This document shows positions 42,114 to 50,163 of a stretch of DNA of 50,593 bases, one piece after another. The stretch comes from Aminivibrio sp. (GTDB taxonomy: Bacteria > Synergistota > Synergistia > Synergistales > Aminobacteriaceae): positions 1-50,593 of the forward strand of contig NZ_JAESIH010000072.1 of assembly GCF_016756745.1 (NCBI RefSeq), written 5' to 3'. Under the pieces are notes generated by a model that was not told the DNA's origin, searched no databases, and worked only from the letters and a program-made list of their open reading frames with translations. Position numbers and translations under genes: made by a program. Position 1 is the first letter of the stretch. Every line of letters begins with the position of its first letter.

Positions 42114-44005
42114 AGTTTCTCCTCCGTGAGCGTTTTCCGGCTTCTGAGGGTGCACAGGAGAATCACGGCGGCGCCCATGGACATGCCGATTATGTCGGTC
42201 ATTCTCTCCGGCAGGATCATCAGAATGGCGGCGGAGATAAGAACGGCCCGCTCAATGGTTCTCAGTGGCGCGAAAATGTATCCTGCCATGCCGGCGGCGA
42301 GAAGCAGGGTTCCCGCGAAGAGCACCGCCGTCGACTTCACGATCTCCAGGCCGGATCCCATGAGCAGGATCGCCGGCTCGTAGACAAAGATGAAGGGGAT
42401 CAGGAACGCCACGAGGGCGTACCGGGCCCCGAGCCACCCTGTCTTCCATGCGTTGCCCCCGGCGATTCCCGCCGCGGTGAAGGAGGCGAGGCAGACCGGC
42501 GGTGTGATCTGAGCCATGATCCCGAAGTAGAAGACGAACATGTTCGCCGGGAGGGCAGGCACCTTGAGAGCGGCGAGGGTTGGGACGAAGAGGATGTTCG
42601 CCACCAGATAGGCCGCAACCGTGGGCAGGGCCATGCCGAGAAGCATGCACCCACCCATGGTGATCAGGAGGGCGATGACCAGATTACTTACTCCCACTCC
42701 GGCGATGATGGTGGACAGTTTCGTTGCAAGACCCGACTGGATGACGATGCCGATGATGATGCCGCAGGCGGCCGTTGGGATGGCGATGTCGGCGGCCTGG
42801 CGGGCTCCCTGGAGGGCCGCCTCGAAGAGGCGTTTCATGCTGACATAGTATTTGCCTCCCAGGACGAATCGGTTGACGAAATTGACCCCGATGGCGGCGT
42901 AGATGCCCATCATGCCGCTGCGCATCAGCGATGCCCCGGACACCATGTAATAGACGAGGATGACGGCCGGGAGAAGCATGTACAGCCGGGGAACTATGAC
43001 GTCCACCTCGATGGTGATCTCGGCGGAGGCTTTGGCAACCCGCTGTTTCTGGGCTATGAAGGTGACGAACAGGAAGATGGACAGGTAGTAGGCGACGGCC
43101 GGGATGATGGCCGAAAAGGCGACCGTCTTGTAGGGGACGCCCAGCATTTCGGCCATGATGAAGGCCCCGATGCCCATGATGGGCGGCATGATCTGTCCGC
43201 CCGTGGATGCCACAGCCTCGATGGCCCCGGCCTGCTCCGGGGTGTAGCCGACCTTCTTCATCATCGGTATGGTCATGACGCCGGTGGTAGAGACGTTGGC
43301 CACGGCGCTGCCGCTTATCATCCCCATGAGGCTCGAGGAAATGATGGCCGCCTTGGCGGGACCGCCCGAACTCTTGTTGGAGAACTTCAGCCCGATATCG
43401 ATGAGAAGCTGGCCGCCGCCGCAGGCGGAGAAGAAGACTCCGAAGACAATGAAGTAGAACAGGCTGTTGGCGGAAGTGTATAGAGGCGTTCCGAGAATCC
43501 CGTCAGGCCCCATGGTCATGAGTTCAGTAAAGGTCTCGAGGTTCGTTCCCCGGTATCGGAGGATGGACGGGAAGTGGTGGCCGAACCATGCGTAAAAAAT
43601 AAAGAAAAGGATGAAGAAGAAGAGAATCTTTCCCATGGTCCGCCGGACAGCCTCCATGAGGACGACAACGCAGACGGCCATGGCGACGACATCGATGGGC
43701 AGTACGTCCGAGATGAAGGCAACCCTAGTCGTCAGCCGGGGAGATTCCCAAATGAAGTAGTAGAAGAGGAAGGCGATTCCGGCAAAAAAGGCCAGATCCC
43801 CTATCTTTCCGAGGCGGTCTCCCTGTTCCGCTTCCCTGTAAAGGAAGACCACGAGAAGGGCAAGGAGCAGGTGTACCGGGCTTTGAAGCATGGGGTGAAG
43901 AGGGGTGAAGATGGCAAGATAGAACTGGAATGCTATCCAGATGAAGCTGACCGCTATGATGATCATCTGTCTCGCCGTCATTTTTGCCGGAGTGTACTCT
44001 GACAT
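42110..44005 (-). CDS. TRAP transporter fused permease (4TM/12TM)
   Basis: The 631-residue membrane protein fuses the small (DctQ-like, residues 1-125) and large (DctM-like) subunits, as is usual in TAXI-type TRAP systems. Key segments are SSLMGMISGSAVANVSTTGV, EAVASTGGQIMPPIMGIGAF and GCMLLGMALPTVAAYLVANI. With the binding protein encoded upstream it should import an organic acid using a sodium gradient. ATG 44005 follows AGGAGG. Confidence 0.94.
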   Translation of the reverse strand: MSEYTPAKMTARQMIIIAVSFIWIAFQFYLAIFTPLHPMLQSPVHLLLALLVVFLYREAEQGDRLGKIGDLAFFAGIAFLFYYFIWESPRLTTRVAFISDVLPIDVVAMAVCVVVLMEAVRRTMGKILFFFILFFIFYAWFGHHFPSILRYRGTNLETFTELMTMGPDGILGTPLYTSANSLFYFIVFGVFFSACGGGQLLIDIGLKFSNKSSGGPAKAAIISSSLMGMISGSAVANVSTTGVMTIPMMKKVGYTPEQAGAIEAVASTGGQIMPPIMGIGAFIMAEMLGVPYKTVAFSAIIPAVAYYLSIFLFVTFIAQKQRVAKASAEITIEVDVIVPRLYMLLPAVILVYYMVSGASLMRSGMMGIYAAIGVNFVNRFVLGGKYYVSMKRLFEAALQGARQAADIAIPTAACGIIIGIVIQSGLATKLSTIIAGVGVSNLVIALLITMGGCMLLGMALPTVAAYLVANILFVPTLAALKVPALPANMFVFYFGIMAQITPPVCLASFTAAGIAGGNAWKTGWLGARYALVAFLIPFIFVYEPAILLMGSGLEIVKSTAVLFAGTLLLAAGMAGYIFAPLRTIERAVLISAAILMILPERMTDIIGMSMGAAVILLCTLRSRKTLTEEKL

Positions 44006-44080
44006 TTTCTGTATCCTCCTGTCGTGCGTTCCGCTCTTTCTGTTTCTCTCTCGGGCAGGTATCGCCGCCCCGGAAAAGAA

Positions 44081-44112
44081 GGAGCCGCAGCCGGAATTCC
44101 GCTGGCGGCTCC
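44081..44112 (-). other. Intergenic hairpin between the TAXI binding protein and permease genes
   Basis: GGAGCCGCAGC pairs with GCTGGCGGCTCC with one bulged G. No T run follows. Such hairpins can protect the upstream message and let the binding protein be made in excess of the permease. Confidence 0.55.
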
Positions 44113-44131
44113 TCCGTAAAAGGGATCTATG

Positions 44132-45151
44132 TTACTTCATGTAGTTCTTTTCGCGGTAGTACTTCTCTGCGCCGGGGTGGAGCGGAGCGCCTGTTTTCAG
44201 TATGTCGTGGGCCGTGGCGGGATCAAAGGAAGCCAGTGTGGCGTTGGCCTCGACGAGCTTGTCCTTGCCTTCGCAGAGGGCCTTTGTGAGAACATAGACC
44301 ACGTCATCGGGAACGGAAGCCGAGACGAGCACGACCTGGGGGGATCCCACGGACTGGATTTCCTTCGTCTGGCCGTTCCAGGTGTTGGCTGGGATGGTGA
44401 TGTTATCGAAGCCCTGGTCGTTCATCTTCGCCCGGGTTTCGGCGGAAAGCTCGGGAAAGAACATGTCGGTGGTCAGGCAGAGTTCCGTGGTTGCGGACTG
44501 TCCGGCCCCCACGTGGTCGATGGTCATGTCCGCCTTGCCGTCCTTGAGAAGGCTGACGATGGCCGCGCTCCCCGTCTGGGTCACGCTTCCGCCCCAGGAT
44601 CTGATAGTGTCGTAATCGACGCCGAGAACCTCGAGCACCTTGTTGCACGCCAGTTCGCCGAAGGACCCGTTGGCCTTAATGGCGATGCGCACGGGATGCT
44701 TTTTGGCGACGACCTCTTCCACGGTGGAGATGCCCGTCCTGTCCACGAATTCCTTGGTGAACATGACGTTGACGAAATCCTTGCCCAGTCCGCCGGCCAT
44801 AGACCGAACGCTCTTAGTGGGTTTGCTGCCGAGAATTCCTCTCTCGTAGGCCCACTTGGCGGGAGCGGAGTTGCCGAGAACGATGTCGCAGGCACCCTTT
44901 TCAAGAATGACCGGGGCGCCCACGCCGCCGGGAGAGGTGGTGGTCACGTCGATCTGGGAACCGGCGGGAAGAGCGGGAATCCAGACGTTGACGATGGCAG
45001 AAGCGTACATGTACATGGCCGACCCCACGCTCTGGGTGGCAAAGGTCAGTTTCACCGGCTGGTCAAGCGCGGCGAGTGCGGTTCCGTCGGTGAAGGCAAG
45101 CAGAAGTGCAGGAACCATAAGAAACGCAATCACTTTTCTCGAGATTTTCAT
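44132..45151 (-). CDS. TAXI-family TRAP solute-binding protein
   Basis: The 339-residue periplasmic protein has a signal peptide (VIAFLMVPALLLAFTDGTALA). The TAXI fold opens with VKLTFATQSVGSAMYMYASA, followed by DVTTTSPGGVGAPVILEKGA. VRIAIKANGSFGELACNKVL and MTIDHVGAGQSATTELCLTT mark the binding lobe. It captures the ligand for the fused TRAP permease. ATG 45151 follows AGGAGGG. The ligand is unidentified. Confidence 0.92.
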   Translation of the reverse strand: MKISRKVIAFLMVPALLLAFTDGTALAALDQPVKLTFATQSVGSAMYMYASAIVNVWIPALPAGSQIDVTTTSPGGVGAPVILEKGACDIVLGNSAPAKWAYERGILGSKPTKSVRSMAGGLGKDFVNVMFTKEFVDRTGISTVEEVVAKKHPVRIAIKANGSFGELACNKVLEVLGVDYDTIRSWGGSVTQTGSAAIVSLLKDGKADMTIDHVGAGQSATTELCLTTDMFFPELSAETRAKMNDQGFDNITIPANTWNGQTKEIQSVGSPQVVLVSASVPDDVVYVLTKALCEGKDKLVEANATLASFDPATAHDILKTGAPLHPGAEKYYREKNYMK

Positions 45152-45375
45152 ACCTGTTTCCCTCCTGTTATGGTGTGTTTTTCCTGTTCGCAAGTTTTCA
45201 CTGCCCCGAAAGCCTGCGAACCGAAGGTGTGTCCGCCGGGCAAATCTTCGTGCGGGTCTTCCGGGAGTTTTTCTGTTTCTCTCCCGGATCCCTGTGCCCC
45301 CGTTTTCCCGGGGTACCTTCGTCCGCCGGAAAGAGCGCCTGTTTTCTGCCGTCCGGTTTTTTCACCTCCCTTATC

Positions 45376-46266
45376 TCATTCCGCGCCCGCGTAGTGCTCT
45401 TTCAGCACCCTGCCGATTTCTTCCGTCACCTTGGGATCCTCGCTCCAGAAGGGCTTCCGGCACGGCCCCACAGGATAGCCGAGGAGATTGGCCGCCATTT
45501 TGACGATGGAGTTGGGGTTGCCGAGCCGTAAACAGTTCCGTATGGCCCTGATGGAGTCCTGGGCTTTTTTGGCCCCTGCGAAGTCGCCTTTTTCCCAGAG
45601 CTCGTATACCGACACCAGTGTCCGGGGGAAGAGATTGGCGATGCCACAGACGCCACCCCTACCGCCGGCCTGGAGCGTCCAGAGGAGCAGCGAGTCGTTC
45701 CCCGAAAGAACGGCGAAATCGTTGCCCGCCGTTCTTTCGAGAAACTGGAGGATGGTGTCGAAATTACCGCTGGAATCCTTCACTCCGGCGATGCCGGGGA
45801 TCTTCGAAAGCCTTTCCACCGTGTCCGGCGTCATTGAAACGTTGGTGCGCGCAGGAATGTTATAGAGGATCACAGGGATGGAGACCGAACCGGCGATGGT
45901 CTCGTAGTGGGTAATGAGTTCCTTCTGGGAGAGGGCGGCGAAAAAGGGAGTGATGATCGAGAGGGCATCGGCGCCGATCTTTTCGCACTCCCTGGAGAGA
46001 CGTACCGTATCCGCCGTTCCCGGGCAGCCCGTTCCCGCATAGACGGGAAGGCGCCCGTTGTTCTCTTCTACGGTAATTTCAAGCACCCGGAGCTTTTCAG
46101 CCTCGCTCAAGACGTAAAACTCTCCGTTCGTCCCGAAGACGAAGAGGCCGTGTACTCCTGCGGCAATCTGGCGGCGAATCTGACTCCGGAGCTCTTTTTC
46201 ATTGACGCTTTCGTCCGGGTTCATGGGAGTTACAAGTGCCGGTATGACTCCGTGAATATCGATCAT
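45376..46266 (-). CDS. DapA/NanA-family aldolase (dihydrodipicolinate synthase-like)
   Basis: The 296-residue TIM-barrel protein has GVIPALVTPMNPDESVNEKE, GLFVFGTNGEFYVLS (a GTTGE-like phosphate loop with N in place of T), GADALSIITPFFAALSQ, YNIPARTNVSM with the catalytic tyrosine, and the Schiff-base lysine in GVKDSSGNFD. Members cleave or form 2-oxo acid aldols. Operon context with an uptake system and dehydrogenase points to catabolism rather than lysine synthesis. ATG 46266 follows GGAGAA. Confidence 0.9.
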   Translation of the reverse strand: MIDIHGVIPALVTPMNPDESVNEKELRSQIRRQIAAGVHGLFVFGTNGEFYVLSEAEKLRVLEITVEENNGRLPVYAGTGCPGTADTVRLSRECEKIGADALSIITPFFAALSQKELITHYETIAGSVSIPVILYNIPARTNVSMTPDTVERLSKIPGIAGVKDSSGNFDTILQFLERTAGNDFAVLSGNDSLLLWTLQAGGRGGVCGIANLFPRTLVSVYELWEKGDFAGAKKAQDSIRAIRNCLRLGNPNSIVKMAANLLGYPVGPCRKPFWSEDPKVTEEIGRVLKEHYAGAE

Positions 46267-46314
46267 GGACTTCTCTCCGTTCAATGTGGTCTTACGCAGG
46301 GGCCGCAAGGTCCT

Positions 46315-47466
46315 CTACGGCAGCAGTTTCAGGTAAATGTTCCGGGCGTCCTCCGGCGTGACGGACTTCGGGTTGTTGTCGAGCAGCCGGGTGACCTTCA
46401 TCGCCGCGGCGACGATCTCGTCAAGGTCTTCCTTCCGGACCCCCCATTCCCGGAGGTCGGACGGGATGCCCAGGGAACGCACTAGTGAAAAGATGCCCTC
46501 CACGGTTTTTTTCGACGTCTCCTCATCATCGGCTCCCGGAGGAATGCCCATGGCGGCGGCGACTTCGGCGAACCTGTCTGTCACGGCATGCCGGTTGAAT
46601 TCCATGACCCAGGGAAGAAGAATGGCGTTGGATATGCCGTGGGGTATGCGGTACCGCCCGCCCAAGGGATAGGAGAGGGCATGAACGGCCACGGTGCTGG
46701 AGGATGCGATGCACATGCCCCCGTAGAAGGCGGCGAGAAGCAAGTCTTCCCGTGCCTGAAGATCCAAGCCGTCTTTGTAGGCCTTCATCAGGCTGCGGCT
46801 GATCAGTCTTATGGCCTCGAGGGCGTACAGGTCCGAGAAGGGATTCCGTTTCTTCGAGATGAAGCACTCTATGGCGTGGCAGAAGGCGTCCAACCCTGTT
46901 GCAGCGGTGACGTTCGGGGGGAGGGTCAGGGTGGCGGCGGGATCGAGGAAGACGCAGTCGGGAACGAAAAAGGGATGGACAACCCCCACTTTCAGCTTCT
47001 GTTCAGGGACCATCACGATGGAGTTCGGGGTCGCCTCTGAGCCCGTTCCTGCGGAAGTGGGTATCGCGATCAGGGGAACACCCCTTTCCCTGATGAGCTG
47101 AGCGTCCAGCAGGTTGTCCTGGTAGCCGGGGTTCCGGAGGAGCACGGAGACCATTTTCGCGCTGTCGAGGACGCTTCCGCCCCCCATAGCCACTACCAGA
47201 TCCACTCCGAGACCCTTCAGTTTTCCGAAAAGCTCCTTCACCTGGCCTGTCTCCGGCTCCACGGGAATGTCGCTGACAATGTGGAGCTCGGAACCGGGAA
47301 CAGCCAGCAGCTCCAGTGTTCTGTCGGCTCCGCCGTTTTTCCGCACGTTTCCGTCCACAAGGAAGGCAACGGATGTGGGGGCGTAGGAAGAAACGATCTC
47401 CCCTATCTGCTCCAGGCTTCCATTCCCTGAAACCACATCCCGCGGCGGACGCATTCTGTAGGTCAT
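46315..47466 (-). CDS. Iron-containing alcohol dehydrogenase
   Basis: The 383-residue group-III dehydrogenase has the NAD-binding VVAMGGGSVLDSAKMVSVLL, IPTSAGTGSEATPNSIVM and the metal-binding histidines in GLDAFCHAIECFIS and AVHALSYPLGGRYRIPHG. It would oxidise an alcohol or reduce an aldehyde in the cluster's pathway. ATG 47466 is supported by AGGAGA; GTG 47475 is possible. It is the first gene after the promoter and operator. Confidence 0.92.
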   Translation of the reverse strand: MTYRMRPPRDVVSGNGSLEQIGEIVSSYAPTSVAFLVDGNVRKNGGADRTLELLAVPGSELHIVSDIPVEPETGQVKELFGKLKGLGVDLVVAMGGGSVLDSAKMVSVLLRNPGYQDNLLDAQLIRERGVPLIAIPTSAGTGSEATPNSIVMVPEQKLKVGVVHPFFVPDCVFLDPAATLTLPPNVTAATGLDAFCHAIECFISKKRNPFSDLYALEAIRLISRSLMKAYKDGLDLQAREDLLLAAFYGGMCIASSSTVAVHALSYPLGGRYRIPHGISNAILLPWVMEFNRHAVTDRFAEVAAAMGIPPGADDEETSKKTVEGIFSLVRSLGIPSDLREWGVRKEDLDEIVAAAMKVTRLLDNNPKSVTPEDARNIYLKLLP

Positions 47467-47529
47467 AATGCTCACTCTCCTGTCGTGGAAAAATCCATTC
47501 GGGAAAAGAAAATCTCCCGGGTAAGTTTC

Positions 47530-47548
47530 TGGTATACCATGGTAACCA
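47530..47548. promoter_or_regulatory. Double palindromic operator, FadR/GntR-like
   Basis: TGGTATACCA (47530-47539) and TGGTAACCA (47540-47548) are adjacent near-perfect palindromes of the TGGT-N-ACCA type bound by FCD-class GntR regulators. They lie immediately downstream of the -10, over the predicted transcription start. The GntR at 39442 is the prime candidate. Confidence 0.65.
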
Positions 47549-47563
47549 AATAGGTGCGGTCTG

Positions 47564-47593
47564 ATTATATTCATAACTCAGCAAACTTGTCAA
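47564..47593 (-). promoter_or_regulatory. Consensus promoter of the catabolic TRAP cluster
   Basis: On the minus strand a perfect TTGACA (47588-47593), an 18-base spacer and a perfect TATAAT (47564-47569). Transcription would start near 47557, next to the operator palindromes. Confidence 0.85.
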
Positions 47594-47607
47594 TGGGAAA
47601 GGCTCAA

Positions 47608-47802
47608 CCTAAATCCGCACCCCAGCGGGAGCGTCACCGGTGTTCGCTTGGGCCGCCGATGCAGATTGTCGTCCCCTCAGGCGCCCTCCCTAGGGGATAT
47701 CTCCGCAAAGATGCGCGGAACGGGATCTCTTAGCCCCTGGGGAGGGCGCCTTCACCTTATGCCCGGCGACACTCCATCTGCCTGAAAAAACTGCAGATTG
47801 AG
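47608..47802 (+). mobile_element. MITE-like element, internally deleted copy with target duplication
   Basis: This 195-bp copy lacks about 62 interior bases, including the AAACCGACA hairpin. The left end is intact; the right end has drifted to TGCAGATTGAG. CTCAA flanks both sides (47603-47607 and 47803-47807). It shares the CTCCGCAAAG...GCGCGGA variant with the 5715 copy. Confidence 0.82.
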
Positions 47803-47809
47803 CTCAATA

Positions 47810-48121
47810 TGTTGCGAGACAGTGATAATGTTACCCCTGAAACGGGACAGAACGGGAAGAGGGAAAGGAAAAAGGCTGAAAGCAAAGAGCAAAGCGAAAG
47901 GAAGACGCGGAGACCGTCGAAAGACCATCCATGGCACGGTCCTTTGAAACACAGAAACCATGAGAGACCTGTCCGGATCCGCTGGAAGTTTTCGATGAGG
48001 ATTTTACCGGAAGTATTTGCTGTGTTCGTGTTTCAATAAAGAAAGAAGGGCTGGGGGTGACATTTTCCCCTGTCCTTCTTTCGAGCCTTTGAGGGTGACA
48101 TTTTCCCTGTTTCTTGACACA
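47810..48121. mobile_element. Non-autonomous IS remnant with long inverted ends
   Basis: The left end (TGTTGCGAGACAGTGATAAT, then GTTACCCC) and the reverse complement of the right end (TGTGTCAAGAAACAGGGAAA, then ATGTCACCC) are related. They enclose about 310 bases with no transposase. A second GGGTGACATTTTCCC lies at 48055-48069. It truncates the small gene at 48125. Confidence 0.6.
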
Positions 48122-48124
48122 TTG

Positions 48125-48196
48125 TTAAGCGTTGAGGTCTCTGAGGATGGGAAGAAATTCTTCGGGAATGTATACCTCAGTTTTTATCCACTGCAT
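48125..48196 (-). pseudogene. Truncated start of a NIF3/CutA1-like small protein gene
   Basis: ATG 48196 follows GGGAGGAA and reads MQWIKTEVYIPEEFLPILRD then LNA and stop, three bases before the IS end at 48121. This matches the beginning of the NIF3-like/YqfO C-terminal-type domain proteins (xxKIEVYVPEExxxxLRDAL). It follows the radical SAM stop by 31 bases in the same direction, so it was probably the second gene of that operon before the insertion. Confidence 0.5.
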
Positions 48197-48227
48197 GAAA
48201 ATTTCCTCCCAGGGTGTAGGTGTACTT

Positions 48228-49589
48228 CTAATCCCTGTTGTTTTCCCGTTCCGCCGTCCCGTCCATGAGTTTTTGAGCTACAGGAGCCCATGCCTGCGCT
48301 GTGGAAACACATTTGGCGGTCAGATCGTCCACGTCTTCAGGAGAGACGAGTTCAGTGGAAACCACGTGCGTTTTATGGACCATTGAGGCGAGACGGTCCG
48401 GATTGTCCAAAAGGGGACAAGGTCGAAGATGGTTGGAATTAAAAGGCTGATTTCGCCTATACTCTTGGAAAATGGGGGATTTGAGAGCCTCCAGAAGGGT
48501 CGTCTCTTTTATGTTCGAGCTGGCATAATGAATAAAAGCACAAGGTTCCACATCTCCAGCGGCGTTGATATGTAGATAGCGCCGTCCGCCCGCGATGCAT
48601 CCCTCCACATATTCTCCGTCGTTCCAAAAGTCAAGCGTGAAAATGGGTTTTGTGCGTCTGTATTCCCGGATTTTCCAGTACATAAATTCCCGCTGTTCCG
48701 CCGTGACCATAAGATCGGGAATGGCATCTTTCCCCACCGGCATGTAGGTAAAGAGCCAGCCGAAAAGGCAACCCCTCTCGATCATATCGTCAAAAAAGGT
48801 TTCGCTGCCGATCACGGATGTATTCTTTCTGTGGTAACATGCCGAAAAACCGAAGGGAAGTCTTTTTTCCTTTAATATGCTCATTGCCTGAAGAACTGCT
48901 TGATATGTTCCTTCTCCCCGTCGCATGTCCGTTTCTTCTTCAAAACCCTCCACACTTATCGCCGGAACGAAGTTTTTCACCCGGAGCATATCATCCGCAA
49001 ACTTGCTGTCGATAAGCGTCCCGTTTGTGAAAGCGGAAAAAACGCAGTCATCATGACGTGCGCACAGCTCCAGAATATCCTCTTTCCTGAGAAGAGGTTC
49101 TCCACCGGAAAAGAGATACACGTAGGTTCCCAGTTCCTTTCCTTGTCTGACGATGCTGTCAAGAGTCTCAAGGTCGAGGGAGAGGCGGTCGCCGTATTGT
49201 GCGGCCCAGCATCCGAGACAGTGGAGATTGCATGCGGACGTTGGGTCCATGAGGATCGCCCAGGGAATATTGCAGTCTTCTTTTTTAGATACTTCGTTCC
49301 GTAGTCGTCTTCCAAGAATTCCTGAATTAAGGACGAAGTTCTCGAAGAGTTTTTTCAGGACATCCGTGTCGATGTTGGTATAAATGCTTTTCATTAAGGT
49401 ATTCCAATTATTGGCAGGATCTGCGAAATATTCTTCGAGCTTTTCGTACATAGGAGTATAGGGCGAGTGTGGGTCAAAACGCTTAAGCCAACGAAGAACA
49501 CGGGGAATATTTTTTTCCGGATCCGATTCGAGAAAAGCCGCGAGCTGTTTAAGGGCAAAGGCGTCGATACTCTTCCTGAGATTGTACAT
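48228..49589 (-). CDS. Radical SAM protein with C-terminal SPASM-like cysteines
   Basis: The 453-residue protein has the radical SAM cluster CNLHCLGCW (C120, C124, C127), then VYLFSGGEPLLRKEDILELC and AFTNGTLID. C-terminal cysteines (GCIAGGRRYLHINAAGDVEP, then CAF, and RPCPLLDNP) resemble a SPASM/twitch auxiliary-cluster site. The first 100 residues are a helical extension found in a subset of the family. ATG 49589 lies eight bases after AAGGAAGG. Base composition is visibly lower in GC than the rest of the window, a sign of transfer. Substrate unknown. Confidence 0.88.
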   Translation of the reverse strand: MYNLRKSIDAFALKQLAAFLESDPEKNIPRVLRWLKRFDPHSPYTPMYEKLEEYFADPANNWNTLMKSIYTNIDTDVLKKLFENFVLNSGILGRRLRNEVSKKEDCNIPWAILMDPTSACNLHCLGCWAAQYGDRLSLDLETLDSIVRQGKELGTYVYLFSGGEPLLRKEDILELCARHDDCVFSAFTNGTLIDSKFADDMLRVKNFVPAISVEGFEEETDMRRGEGTYQAVLQAMSILKEKRLPFGFSACYHRKNTSVIGSETFFDDMIERGCLFGWLFTYMPVGKDAIPDLMVTAEQREFMYWKIREYRRTKPIFTLDFWNDGEYVEGCIAGGRRYLHINAAGDVEPCAFIHYASSNIKETTLLEALKSPIFQEYRRNQPFNSNHLRPCPLLDNPDRLASMVHKTHVVSTELVSPEDVDDLTAKCVSTAQAWAPVAQKLMDGTAERENNRD

Positions 49590-49731
49590 TGTGAACACCT
49601 TCCTTTCGTTCCTTTCGATGTCGAATGCTATTTTGCATGGGATACATTGTCCGAATCCTTAATTTCGGCTGAACGCAGATTTTAATAAGTGTACCACAGA
49701 AGAAACGCGTTTTCACTCTGTACAAAGACCC

Positions 49732-49990
49732 CCTAAATCCGCACCTCAGCGGGGAGTGTCACCGGAACTCGCTTGGGCGGGGGGTGCAGATTGTCATCCT
49801 TGACAACTGCCCAAGCGAGTCCCACGGCTCCCTGCGTTCGCCGGTTGCCTGCTTGTGAAACCGACATCCGTGTCGGTTTCTCTCACCTCAGGCGCCCTCC
49901 CCCAGGGGATAATCTCTTCGCCCCTGGGGAGGGCGAATTCACCTTATGCCCGGCGACATTCCCTCTGCCTGAAAAACCTGCGGATTTAGG
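49732..49990 (+). mobile_element. MITE-like element, full length, with 6-bp target duplication
   Basis: This 259-bp copy has intact inverted ends and AGACCC on both sides (49726-49731 and 49991-49996). It is in the same orientation as all other copies. Confidence 0.9.
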
Positions 49991-49999
49991 AGACCCTCG

Positions 50000-50030
50000 T
50001 GTTACGAGACAGGGATAATGTCATTACAAA
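50000..50030 (+). repeat. Solo IS-like end
   Basis: TGTTACGAGACAGGGATAAT repeats the end sequence at 36836 and 47810. No opposite end is seen before the window closes. It lies ten bases after a MITE copy. Confidence 0.55.
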
Positions 50031-50163
50031 GGCCCTCGTTTCAGGGGTCGTTTTCGATGAAGCTCCCGCAATTGGGTTTTTCAGCCCTTTTTATCCGAAT
50101 ATTACCACCGGCTGCTGCTGTCCGACTTACCGGGGGGGGAAAAAATTTCAATCCCCTTTTGTT

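Noticed and set aside
42080-43483. 467-codon plus-strand open frame rich in Asp, Gly, His
   Set aside because: Antisense shadow of the TRAP permease.
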